64,000 nucleotides of DNA, taken from NCBI RefSeq assembly GCF_010723575.1, contig NZ_BLKZ01000001.1, positions 4,898,001 through 4,962,000 on the forward strand, read 5' to 3'. The stretch is from Mycobacterium bourgelatii. Lineage in GTDB: Bacteria; Actinomycetota; Actinomycetes; Mycobacteriales; Mycobacteriaceae. Below the pieces are notes generated by a model, which saw only the letters and a list, made by a program, of their open reading frames with translations, had not been told where the DNA came from and made no database searches. Position numbers and translations under genes: made by a program. The first letter of the stretch is position 1. The number at the start of each line of letters is the position of its first letter. Below, piece after piece: positions 16,088 to 24,760 of the stretch.

Positions 16088-16261
16088 ATCAGCCACTCCC
16101 CCGACCGGTCCTGTCATGAATGTGGCAGCCCCTCCCCGACGAAGGCCACCACGCAGCGGGTGTTTTCCCCCGGCGCACGGCTATTCAAACCTGGATTTGA
16201 TAACGATTTGGCGACGGCGAAAATAGGCCCCGAAAATCCCGCCTGACCAGCGGCTACCGGC

Positions 16262-18190
16262 CTAGGACCCGGTCTTGACCCAGTCGCCGGCGTCGCCGAC
16301 GATGCCCACCGGCACCGCGCCCGACAGGCTGACGTTCTGCACGCTGGGGCCGGCCGCGACGATCGTGGTGTCCTGCAGGATCGGCAAAACCGTCGCCATG
16401 TTCCACAGCCGCGGTTCGACCGCGGTGATCACGTCATTGATGTTCTTGGTACCGCTAAGCGCGGCATCGATGTTCGATTGGATGCTGCGATCGCAGGTTC
16501 CGGTGAGGTTTGACGGCGCTTTGACCAACGCTCCAGGATCGGGCGGACGAGTCGTCGTCGGCGGCGCGGGTGTCCCCGATTCGGGGGTTGCCGACGGCGC
16601 CGCTCCGGTGGAGCCGGCCGTTGTCGTCGCGTTCGGCGGCGGCACCTCGGTGGCTTGCAGTGCCGCACAACCGAATCGGGACGCCAGCGACGTCGCCAAA
16701 TTTCCGCCGGCTTGGCGCCAACCCACTATCGCGTCGACCCGGTTGTCCTTCAACGCTTCTCGGTAGAGCACCACCGGATCCAGTGCGAGCACGGATGCCG
16801 CGATACCGACGTTGCGCAGCTGGTCGGCGGCCGTGTTGGCGACGGCCACGGAGGTCGGGTCGTTGGCGGCCACCCCGATGACCAGCGACAGCTGCTTGCC
16901 GTCCTTGCTGATCCGGCCGTGAATGGTCTCCGGCGTGTCCTCGACGGTCGGCGTGGTGGTCGTGCCGGGCGGCGGCGGGGCGGACGAGGCCGAATTGTTG
17001 CTCTCGACCTGGAATCCCGCTTCCGAGAACAGTGCCAGCGCCGCGGCCGTCGTCATCGCGGGCGGCGCGGTGGGCACATAACCGGGGTCACTGGGTGAGC
17101 GGATCTGCGCCTGATCCAAGGTGACGGTGTTGTCGCTGCCGGCGCCGACGGCGGCCAGCAGGTCGACGTCGAGCAGGCCCAAGATCCCCTTGCGCACCTG
17201 GACATCGGAAAGCTTGGGCACGCTGGCACGCAACACCAGTTGCATGATCCGCGGCGTGACGATGCGAGCCGTCCGCACGTCCGGGATGGCAGACAGCTGC
17301 GCGAAGGCCGCCGAGCCGCCGTGCACCTGAGCCACTTGGGTGTCGCCGTTGCGCACCGAGTCGGCGAGCGCGGCGGGCGCACCTGCCCGTCGGAATTGGA
17401 TCAGGCCGGGTTTGGCGGGAGGTCCCCAATAGCGGTCATTGCGGGCGATCAAGATCTCGTCACGCTGCGGGTCGATGGTTTCCACCCGGAACTGGCCGCC
17501 GGTCACCGGCAACGCCCTGGCCAGGCCCGCCGCGAAACCACCCGGTGCGTCCTTGACGATGTGAGCCGGAAGGATGTTGTTGAAGAGCTCCCGCCACGCC
17601 GGGTACGGCTGCGAGAAGGTGACGACCGCCTGCTTGCCACCCTCGAGCGACTGAACCCCGGTGATCAGCTGGTACCCGGCGGGGTCGACCACACCCGGCT
17701 GGCTGACCATCTGCCGCCACAGATACCAGAAGTCGTCGGCAGCGATCGGTGCATTGTCGGTCCATTGCGCTTCGGGGCGGATCTTGTAGGTGACGGTGAA
17801 CGGCTTCTCGTTGGTCACCTCGGCGGACACCAACAGCGTCGGGTCCATTTCCCACCGCGAGCCGGTCGGCGTCGTGGGATCGGGTACCGGCCGGAACGCG
17901 CTAGGGAGCACCAGCGCGCTGATCGCGGCGTTCACCGGCGACAGGTCGGACAGTAGATGCGGGTTGAACCCGGCGCCGATCGAGTCGATTCCCATGATGA
18001 TCTGGGTGGGTCGCTGCGGAGGCGGCGGCGTGCTGTGCGGTGTGTCGGTACTTTGCGGAGCCGGTGGCGGGCTGACCGTACAGGCCGCAAGCAAACCCAA
18101 CAGGGAAACCAGCGCGCCGACCGTCACAAGCACGGGACGGGCGCGAAGCAGCACGAGCATCAGGGTAGCCAGCGGCCTCGAAACGGGCAC
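16262..18190 (-). CDS. lpqW: Lipoprotein LpqW (PIM/LAM branch-point regulator)
   Basis: A 642-residue lipoprotein related to peptide-binding subunits (SBP family 5) but used as a regulator. The lipobox LLAAC puts the lipidated Cys at residue 37. A Pro/Thr-rich spacer precedes a domain with PSAFRPVPDPTTPTGSRWEM and DNAPIAADDFWYLWR. In M. smegmatis, LpqW controls flow of PIM4 to polar PIMs or to LM/LAM, and lpqW mutants are suppressed by mutations in pimE, whose homologue lies 14 kb away here. A Thr/Pro-rich insert near residues 410-430 and another near 525-560 are low-complexity. Position between PE genes and typA agrees with Rv1166. Confidence 0.93.
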   Translation of the reverse strand: MPVSRPLATLMLVLLRARPVLVTVGALVSLLGLLAACTVSPPPAPQSTDTPHSTPPPPQRPTQIIMGIDSIGAGFNPHLLSDLSPVNAAISALVLPSAFRPVPDPTTPTGSRWEMDPTLLVSAEVTNEKPFTVTYKIRPEAQWTDNAPIAADDFWYLWRQMVSQPGVVDPAGYQLITGVQSLEGGKQAVVTFSQPYPAWRELFNNILPAHIVKDAPGGFAAGLARALPVTGGQFRVETIDPQRDEILIARNDRYWGPPAKPGLIQFRRAGAPAALADSVRNGDTQVAQVHGGSAAFAQLSAIPDVRTARIVTPRIMQLVLRASVPKLSDVQVRKGILGLLDVDLLAAVGAGSDNTVTLDQAQIRSPSDPGYVPTAPPAMTTAAALALFSEAGFQVESNNSASSAPPPPGTTTTPTVEDTPETIHGRISKDGKQLSLVIGVAANDPTSVAVANTAADQLRNVGIAASVLALDPVVLYREALKDNRVDAIVGWRQAGGNLATSLASRFGCAALQATEVPPPNATTTAGSTGAAPSATPESGTPAPPTTTRPPDPGALVKAPSNLTGTCDRSIQSNIDAALSGTKNINDVITAVEPRLWNMATVLPILQDTTIVAAGPSVQNVSLSGAVPVGIVGDAGDWVKTGS

Positions 18191-18202
18191 CGCGCCACCC
18201 TG

Positions 18203-20089
18203 TCAGCCCCGAGCCTTTGCCCGCGAACGGCTGCGGGCCCGTGCGGTGGCGTCCAGTTCGACCTTGCGCACCCGGATGATCTCCGGGGTCACCTCGACGC
18301 ACTCGTCGGGCGCGCAGAACTCCATGGCGCGTTCCAGGTCGAGTTCGAGCGGCTTGGCCAGCGTCTCGATGACGTCGGCAGTGGAAGACCGCATGTTGGT
18401 CAGCTTCTTTTCCCGGGTGACGTTGATGTCGAGATCCTCCGGGCGGGGGTTGATTCCCACGACCATGCCCTCGTAGGTGTCCTGCCCCGGTTCGACGAAG
18501 AACTGCCCCCGGTCGGCGAGCTGAAGCAGCGCGAACGGAGTGATGGTGCCGGTGCGGTCAGACACCAGCGAGCCGGAGTGACGGGCGCGGATCTCGCCCG
18601 CCCACGGCCGGTAACCGTCGAACACGGCGTTGGCGATGCCGGTGCCGCGGGTCAGCGTGAGGAAGTCGGTGCGGAAGCCGATCAGTCCGCGGCTGGGCAC
18701 GATGAAGTCCATCCGGACCCACCCGGCGGCGTGATTGGTCATCTCCTCCATACGGCCTTTGCGGCCGGCCATCAATTGCGTTATGGCGCCGACGAATTCC
18801 TCGGGGCAGTCGATGGTCATCGCCTCGAACGGCTCGTGCAGCTGGCCGTCGATCGTCTTGGTGACCACCTGCGGCTTGCCGACCGTGAGCTCGAAGCCCT
18901 CCCGGCGCATGGTCTCGACCAGCACGGCCAGCGCCAGCTCGCCGCGGCCTTGCACCTCCCACGCGTCGGGACGGCCGATGTCGACGACCCGGATCGAGAC
19001 GTTGCCGACCAGCTCCTGGTCGAGGCGGTTGCGGACCATGCGCGCGGTCAGCTTGTGCCCCGACACCTTGCCCGCCAGCGGCGAGGTGTTGGTACCGATC
19101 GTCACCGAAATAGCCGGCTCGTCGACGGTGATGCGGGGCAGGGCGTGGGCATGGTCGGGATCGGCCAGGGTGTCGCCGATCATGATGTCGGGCAGTCCCG
19201 CGACGGCAACAATGTCTCCTGCTGTCGCCTCCTCTGTCGCGCTGCGCTCGACGCCCTCGGTCGCCAGCAGTTCGGTGATCTTGGCGCTGGTGATGACCGG
19301 CACCCCGTCCACCTCGCGCATCCACGCCACCTGTTGGCCCTTGCGCAGCTTGCCGTTGTAGATGCGGACGAGCGCGAGCCGGCCGAGGAAGGCCGACGCG
19401 TCGAGGTTGGTGACCAGGGCCTGCAGCGGCGCTTCGGGGTCGCCCTTCGGCGGTGGGACGTGGTTCAGGAGGACCTCGAACAGCGGATCGAGGTTCGTCC
19501 CGTCGGGAACCTCGCCATCAGCGGGTTGAGTGGTGCTGGCGATACCGGCACGCCCGGATGCGTACAGAGTCGGTAGGCCCAACGCGTGTTCGGCGGCCTT
19601 GGCTGCTTCGTCGTCGAGGTCGGACGCAACGTCGAGTAACAAGTCGTGGCTGGCTTCCACCACCTCGGCGATGCGGGCGTCGGGCCGGTCGGTCTTGTTG
19701 ACGACGAGGATCACCGGCAGGTGGGCGGTGAGGGCTTTCCTTAATACAAAGCGCGTCTGCGGCAGCGGTCCTTCGGAGGCGTCTACGAGCAGCAGCACCC
19801 CGTCCACCATCGACAGTCCACGCTCGACTTCACCGCCGAAATCGGCGTGTCCGGGAGTGTCGATGACATTGATCACTGTCACCGTCCCGTCCGGGTGGTG
19901 CCGGTGGACGGAGGTGTTCTTGGCCAGGATCGTGATGCCCTTCTCCCGCTCCAGGTCACCGCTGTCCATGACGCGTTCCTGCACTTCACCGCGCTCATGC
20001 AGCGCTCCGGACTGCCGCAACATCGCGTCGACCAGCGTGGTTTTGCCGTGGTCGACGTGCGCGACGATGGCGACATTGCGGAATGACAC
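18203..20089 (-). CDS. typA: Ribosome-associated GTPase TypA/BipA
   Basis: A translation-factor GTPase of 628 residues if started at the GTG at 20089, the length of H37Rv TypA. G motifs are plain: AHVDHGKTTL (P-loop), DTPGHADF (G3) and NKTDRPDA (G4). EF-G-like domains and the BipA C-terminal domain follow, ending in a basic Arg/Ala tail. It binds ribosomes under stress and assists 50S assembly. The frame stays open upstream to 20335, but that stretch is made of direct repeats and I judge it non-coding. It is followed by lpqW 12 bp downstream on the same strand. Confidence 0.93.
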   Translation of the reverse strand: MSFRNVAIVAHVDHGKTTLVDAMLRQSGALHERGEVQERVMDSGDLEREKGITILAKNTSVHRHHPDGTVTVINVIDTPGHADFGGEVERGLSMVDGVLLLVDASEGPLPQTRFVLRKALTAHLPVILVVNKTDRPDARIAEVVEASHDLLLDVASDLDDEAAKAAEHALGLPTLYASGRAGIASTTQPADGEVPDGTNLDPLFEVLLNHVPPPKGDPEAPLQALVTNLDASAFLGRLALVRIYNGKLRKGQQVAWMREVDGVPVITSAKITELLATEGVERSATEEATAGDIVAVAGLPDIMIGDTLADPDHAHALPRITVDEPAISVTIGTNTSPLAGKVSGHKLTARMVRNRLDQELVGNVSIRVVDIGRPDAWEVQGRGELALAVLVETMRREGFELTVGKPQVVTKTIDGQLHEPFEAMTIDCPEEFVGAITQLMAGRKGRMEEMTNHAAGWVRMDFIVPSRGLIGFRTDFLTLTRGTGIANAVFDGYRPWAGEIRARHSGSLVSDRTGTITPFALLQLADRGQFFVEPGQDTYEGMVVGINPRPEDLDINVTREKKLTNMRSSTADVIETLAKPLELDLERAMEFCAPDECVEVTPEIIRVRKVELDATARARSRSRAKARG

Positions 20090-20145
20090 GTCGGTGATTG
20101 TGGCAGTGACGGTCCCGGATAGCGAACTGGCTGCTGGGCGTTGGC

Positions 20146-20286
20146 GTTGAGACTGCAGTTTTGGCGGCGTCTTCTCGCCTTTTGTCGCCCTACGCGCAGT
20201 GTCAGTGATGACGGGTTTGGCCGCCTCCGTTGAGACTGCGAATTTGGCGGGGTCTTCTCGGACTTCTTCGCCATACACGCAGAGTG
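20146..20286. repeat. Two ~57-bp imperfect direct repeats upstream of typA
   Basis: Copy one begins at 20146 and copy two at 20229 (period 83). Both start GTTGAGACTGC and share TTTGGCGG, GTCTTCTCG and CGCAG blocks. They lie between the divergent typA and the kinase gene, so they may be part of a promoter or a small mobile repeat remnant. Confidence 0.6.
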
Positions 20287-20352
20287 AATGGGGTCGAAAT
20301 AGGGTCTGAGCGGGGCTTTCGTGGGTAGCATCCACCGCTATGGGTCGGCGTT

Positions 20353-21810
20353 ATGGATGAGGTGGCGTTCGGGCGCTACCAATTGCACGAATTGATCGGT
20401 GAAGGTGGCATGGGTCACGTCTACAAGGCCCATGACACCGCGATCGGCCGCGACGTCGCTATCAAGGTGCTGCCACCCGAAATGGCCACCCTGGACGGCT
20501 ATCGGGAGAGATTCCGCCGCGAGGCCCAGATCGCCGCCCGCCTGACCGAGCCGCACATCATTCCCATCCACGACACCGGCGAGATCGACGGACGCCTCTA
20601 CCTGGTGATGCCGATCGTCGAGGGCGTCGACGTGCAGACCTTGCTGCGGCGGGACGGACCGATGAGCCCGCCACAGGCGGTGCGGGTGATTGAACAGTTG
20701 GCCGCGGCGCTGAATGCGGCGCACCGAAACGGCCTGGTGCACCGCGACGTCAAACCGTCCAACGCACTGATGACGTCCGACGGGCACGTCTACCTCATCG
20801 ACTTCGGCATCGCCCACGACGCCGAGGCGACCCGCCTGACCCAGACCGGGGCGATGATCGGCACCTGCTCCTACATGGCGCCGGAACGCTTTCTCGAAGG
20901 CGGGTCTATTGACGCCCGCGCCGACGTCTACGCGCTGACCTGCGTGCTGCACGAATGCCTGACCGGCACGACGCCGTTCCGCGGCACCAGCATGGAACAG
21001 CAGATCGCCGCACACCTGAGCAAGGAGCCGCCCAAGCCCAACGCGTCGAATCCCGATATCCCAGCGGGATTCGATGAAGTCATCGCCCGCGGGATGGCCA
21101 AGGAACCCAATGAGCGGTATCAATCGGCCGCCGAACTGGCGGAGGCCGCGCAGCAAGCGCTGGGTCAGCCGGCCCCGCAGCCGCAATCCGCCGTGCCGCC
21201 AGAGCCGTCCAGGCCGGCGGAGCCGGCAGCATCAGCAGCGCCCGAAACCCAGCCTCTCGAACCCGCCATCAGCCTCGGGACATTCGCGTATGCGCTGTTC
21301 GGCGTGGTGGTGTTGTGGTCGGTGACGGCGGGTCTGCTGGCCCCATGGCGGGATGCCAGCTGGGATCCGAAGGACGGCGCTATCCCAAGCCTTTTCATGT
21401 GGGCATGCATCCTTACCGTGATCCCGGGGCTGGTGTTGTTGGCGCTGGGCCGCGAGCGAACACACGTCGTTCGGACCATGGCGGGTCGGGCACTTGTCAC
21501 GCTGGGCTTGGGCACCTTGCTTTTTCGACTGCTGGGTTGGGAACTAACCCCCTTCCTCGGGATCGCCGGCGTTCTTTCTGCGGCCGTTCCGCTCTACCCC
21601 CGAGTCCCCGCCCTGGCGCGCGGATACCTGATCTGCGGCCTCGGTGTCTTGGCGCTGGCCTTGCTCGACACACTTGCGCGCCCACTGGATGTGCGCATTG
21701 GGTCGCTACAACTGGTGCTCGGAGCCTCCATCGGCCTGCTCTGGGTGGTGGCCGCGCTGATCACGGCCCGCTCAGCCGATCAGTCACCAACCCCGCCGGC
21801 GCGGCGCTGA
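20353..21810 (+). CDS. Ser/Thr protein kinase with polytopic C-terminal membrane domain
   Basis: A 485-residue eukaryotic-like kinase. The kinase domain covers residues ~8-275: GEGGMGHVYKA glycine loop, VAIKVL lysine, HRDVKPSN catalytic loop, IDFG, and MAPERF. All catalytic residues are present, so it should be active. A Pro/Ala/Gln-rich linker (~280-310) leads to five or six hydrophobic segments from ~318 to 478 rather than the single membrane pass and sensor domain of PknA/B/D. No kinase lies between typA and narI in H37Rv, so this is an insertion in the conserved order. It is divergent from typA and overlaps narI tail to tail by 27 bp. Not assignable to a named Pkn. Confidence 0.9.
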   Translation: MDEVAFGRYQLHELIGEGGMGHVYKAHDTAIGRDVAIKVLPPEMATLDGYRERFRREAQIAARLTEPHIIPIHDTGEIDGRLYLVMPIVEGVDVQTLLRRDGPMSPPQAVRVIEQLAAALNAAHRNGLVHRDVKPSNALMTSDGHVYLIDFGIAHDAEATRLTQTGAMIGTCSYMAPERFLEGGSIDARADVYALTCVLHECLTGTTPFRGTSMEQQIAAHLSKEPPKPNASNPDIPAGFDEVIARGMAKEPNERYQSAAELAEAAQQALGQPAPQPQSAVPPEPSRPAEPAASAAPETQPLEPAISLGTFAYALFGVVVLWSVTAGLLAPWRDASWDPKDGAIPSLFMWACILTVIPGLVLLALGRERTHVVRTMAGRALVTLGLGTLLFRLLGWELTPFLGIAGVLSAAVPLYPRVPALARGYLICGLGVLALALLDTLARPLDVRIGSLQLVLGASIGLLWVVAALITARSADQSPTPPARR

Positions 21811-22521
21811 ACCCACTAACTGATTGTTGTCGGCCACGTCTCGGCTGCGATAGACGATGTAGGGCCGGAACAGATACATGACCGGAGCGCTAAACGCGTG
21901 CACCAAGCGGGTGTACGGCCACAGCGCGAACAACATCATCGCCAGCAGCACGTGCAACTGGTAGTAGAACGCGGCCTGGGACATCAGGTCACCGCGCGGA
22001 TCGAGGATCCAAATCGACCGGAACCAGACCGACACCCGCTGCCGGTAGTCGTGCAGCTCGCCGAAATGTGTGGCGCCGATCAGGGTGCAGGACATGCCGG
22101 CCACCAGGGCGCACACCAGCACCACGTACATCACCTTGTCGTTGCGGGAGGTGGCCAGGCGAACTCGGGTGTTCACCCGTCGCCGGTAGATCAACAACCC
22201 GATGCCGACCAACGTTGCCGTGCCCGCGGGAACGCCGAGCAGCAGCGCCTGCAAGTGATACAGGTGATCGGTCATCCCCATGTCCCGCGTCCAGGATTCC
22301 GGAATGAACAGCCCCGCAACGTGTCCCATGATCACCATGAGACTGCCGAAATGGAACAACGGACTGCCGATGGACAGCAACCGTGACTCGAAGAGCTGCG
22401 ACGAACGGGTGGTCCAGCCGAACTTGTCATACCGATACCGCCACCAGGCGCCGATCACCACGATCGCCAACACGACGTACGGCACGTCGTCCCAAAAGAT
22501 TTCGATCAACTTCACTGTCAT
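21784..22521 (-). CDS. narI: Respiratory nitrate reductase gamma subunit NarI
   Basis: A 245-residue cytochrome b subunit anchoring NarGH in the membrane and passing menaquinol electrons to it. Five hydrophobic segments are seen, with haem-ligand histidines in SPLFHFGSLMVIMGHVAG and YYQLHVLLAMM. The ATG at 22521 overlaps the narJ stop in ATGA, showing translational coupling; the longer frame upstream is a shadow of narJ. The stop lies inside the convergent kinase gene. Confidence 0.95.
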   Translation of the reverse strand: MTVKLIEIFWDDVPYVVLAIVVIGAWWRYRYDKFGWTTRSSQLFESRLLSIGSPLFHFGSLMVIMGHVAGLFIPESWTRDMGMTDHLYHLQALLLGVPAGTATLVGIGLLIYRRRVNTRVRLATSRNDKVMYVVLVCALVAGMSCTLIGATHFGELHDYRQRVSVWFRSIWILDPRGDLMSQAAFYYQLHVLLAMMLFALWPYTRLVHAFSAPVMYLFRPYIVYRSRDVADNNQLVGSAPRRRGW

Positions 22522-23171
22522 CCACCCCGCCTCGGCGGGACCGTCAGCGTAAATGGCTGCAGTCCAACGGCTTCCGCCGGGGGTCCGGCCTGGGCCAGGT
22601 GTTGCGCACGGCGTACATCCTGATCGGAAGCGACGGGCAGGGTGGCGCATACCGCCGCGATCGTGTGCTCGTAGGGCGATCCGGCCTCGGCCAGGGCGCC
22701 ACGCAGCACATCGATCGGCACCCGATGCTGGGTGAGCAACCGCCGGCCGGAGACCGGTGCGACGGTCGCGGCGAACTCCAGCACCAGCGGCAGATAATCC
22801 GGTGCCTCGCCGTGTGGCGGCTCCACCCCGGCATCCCGGTAGACATCGGCGAAGGCCAGCATCTCGCGGCCTCGGTTGCGGGTGTCGCCGGCCGTCCAAT
22901 ACGTCAGGTACATCGTGGCGCGCCGACGCATGTCGAAAGTCGCCACATATTCTGTCGCCGCGGCCATCGGCTCGCGGGCACGTAGCGCCGCGAGCGTCTC
23001 CCCAAGCAGCGCCGTGGTCGTCCGACCGATGTGACCAAGCAGTTCTTCGGCAGTATCCAGTCGGTCACCGAACTTTTCGTCGGGATAGCCCAGCAACAGC
23101 GAGGCGCATTGCCACACCAGCCGGTCTTGCAGCCCGCTACCGCCGCCCCTGGTTTTGGTTAACGACTTCAT
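22518..23171 (-). CDS. narJ: Nitrate reductase assembly chaperone NarJ
   Basis: A 217-residue TorD/NarJ-type chaperone needed to load the molybdenum cofactor into NarG; it is not part of the final enzyme. Typical features are VWQCASLLLGYPDE near the start, TFDMRRRATMYLTYWTAGDT, and HGEAPDYLPLVLEF. It starts in an ATGA overlap with narH and ends in an ATGA overlap with narI, so G-H-J-I is one operon. A GTG three bases upstream of the ATG is an alternative start. Confidence 0.95.
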   Translation of the reverse strand: MKSLTKTRGGGSGLQDRLVWQCASLLLGYPDEKFGDRLDTAEELLGHIGRTTTALLGETLAALRAREPMAAATEYVATFDMRRRATMYLTYWTAGDTRNRGREMLAFADVYRDAGVEPPHGEAPDYLPLVLEFAATVAPVSGRRLLTQHRVPIDVLRGALAEAGSPYEHTIAAVCATLPVASDQDVRRAQHLAQAGPPAEAVGLQPFTLTVPPRRGG

Positions 23172-24760
23172 CACTGGACCCGTTGCGGGAACAGACTGGC
23201 CGGCTGGCCCCTGCCGTCCCAGTTCAGCAAGTTGGTCCGCGGCTCACGCACGGCATGGAAGCTCTCGACGGCCACCGGCACCGGAGCGTCTTCGTACATT
23301 CCTGGCCCGCCCTCGAACGACAACGAGCAGCCCATTTCGTCAGACATTCCGTCGTCGGGCAGCTCCCCCACGTACGCGGTCGGAATAACATACCGATCTT
23401 CGTATTTCGCGATGGCCAGCAGCCGGTACATGTTGTAAATCTGCTCTTCGGTCATTCCGACGGCGTGCGGGATGTGCGGCTGAGTTTCGCGGCCCAGATT
23501 GATATCCCGCATGTAGGACCGCATCGCCGCCAACCGCCGCAACACCCCGGCGACCACCTCGGTGTCACCCGCGGTGAACAGCTCGGCCAGATACTGGATG
23601 GGGATGCGCAGCGCGTCCAGCGCACCGAAAAGATTGCCCAGATCCTCGCCGTCGTGCCCGCTCTGGCTGACCGCGTCGACCACCGGCGACAGCGGCGGGA
23701 TGTACCAAACCATGGGCATGGTGCGGTATTCCGGATGCAGGGGCAGTGCCACCCGGTAGGTGCTGATCAGCGCATACACCGGCGAGCGCTGTGCGGCGTC
23801 GATCCATTCCTCGGAGATGCCCTGCGCACGCGCACCCGCGATCACCTCGGGATCATTGGGATCCAACAGGATTCGGCACTGCGCACCATACAAATCGGTG
23901 TCGTGTTCCACCGACGCCGCCTCGGCCACCCGGTCGACGTCGTAAAACACCAACCCGAGGTAGCGCAGCCGTCCGACACAGGTTTCCGAGCAGACCGTCG
24001 GCAACCCGACCTCGATGCGCGGATAGCACATGGTGCACTTCTCGGCCTTGCCGGTCTTGTGGTTGAAATACACCTTCTTGTAAGGGCATCCCGACACACA
24101 CATCCGCCAGCCGCGGCACCTGTCCTGATCGACGAGCACGATGCCGTCCTCGGCGCGCTTGTACATTGCGCCCGACGGGCACGAGGCCACACACGACGGG
24201 TTGAGGCAGTGTTCGCAGATCCGTGGCAGGTAGAACATGAAGGTCTCTTCGAGCCTGAGTTTCACCTCGGCGCTGATCTTCTGCAGGATCGGGTCATTGG
24301 GCAGGCTTTCCGTTGAGCCGGCCAGGTTGTCGTCCCAGTTCGGACCCGCCGACACCTTCATCGGTTCACCGGTGATCTGGCTGTGCGGCGCGGCGGTCGG
24401 GAATGTGTCCCCAGCCGGCGCCCGGGTCAGGTTCTCGTAGTCGTAGGTCCACGGCTCGTAGTAGTCGTCGAGGGTCGGGAGCCTGGGGTTGGCGAAAATC
24501 CGTAACAGCTTTTCGATTCGGCCGCCGTCGCGCAGGCGCAACCGCCCCCGCTTGTCGCGCACCCAGCCACCGCGCCACCGGTCCTGATCCTCGTACGCGC
24601 GTGGATAGCCGACGCCGGGACGGGTTTCGACGTTGTTGAACCACACATACTCGGTCCCGGGCCGGTTGGTCCAAGTCTGCTTGCAGGTCACCGAACAGGT
24701 GTGGCAGCCAATGCATTTGTCGAGGTTCATCACCATCGCCATCTGCGCCATGACTTTCAT
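23171..24760 (-). CDS. narH: Nitrate reductase beta subunit NarH
   Basis: A 529-residue iron-sulfur subunit carrying electrons from NarI haem to NarG. The first ferredoxin-like motif is CIGCHTCSVTCK near residue 16. Further Cys groups are CEHCLNPSCVASCPSG, CRGWRMCVSGCPYKK (with Trp in place of one Cys, as in the 3Fe-4S site of Nar enzymes) and CTMCYPR with a later CSETC. The start codon follows the narG stop directly (TAG-ATG), implying coupled translation. Length compares with 558 aa in H37Rv. Confidence 0.96.
   Translation of the reverse strand: MKVMAQMAMVMNLDKCIGCHTCSVTCKQTWTNRPGTEYVWFNNVETRPGVGYPRAYEDQDRWRGGWVRDKRGRLRLRDGGRIEKLLRIFANPRLPTLDDYYEPWTYDYENLTRAPAGDTFPTAAPHSQITGEPMKVSAGPNWDDNLAGSTESLPNDPILQKISAEVKLRLEETFMFYLPRICEHCLNPSCVASCPSGAMYKRAEDGIVLVDQDRCRGWRMCVSGCPYKKVYFNHKTGKAEKCTMCYPRIEVGLPTVCSETCVGRLRYLGLVFYDVDRVAEAASVEHDTDLYGAQCRILLDPNDPEVIAGARAQGISEEWIDAAQRSPVYALISTYRVALPLHPEYRTMPMVWYIPPLSPVVDAVSQSGHDGEDLGNLFGALDALRIPIQYLAELFTAGDTEVVAGVLRRLAAMRSYMRDINLGRETQPHIPHAVGMTEEQIYNMYRLLAIAKYEDRYVIPTAYVGELPDDGMSDEMGCSLSFEGGPGMYEDAPVPVAVESFHAVREPRTNLLNWDGRGQPASLFPQRVQ

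Noticed and set aside
22522..22899. N-terminal extension of narI to 22899
   Set aside because: The extension is an out-of-frame reading of narJ; the ATGA overlap fixes the start at 22521.
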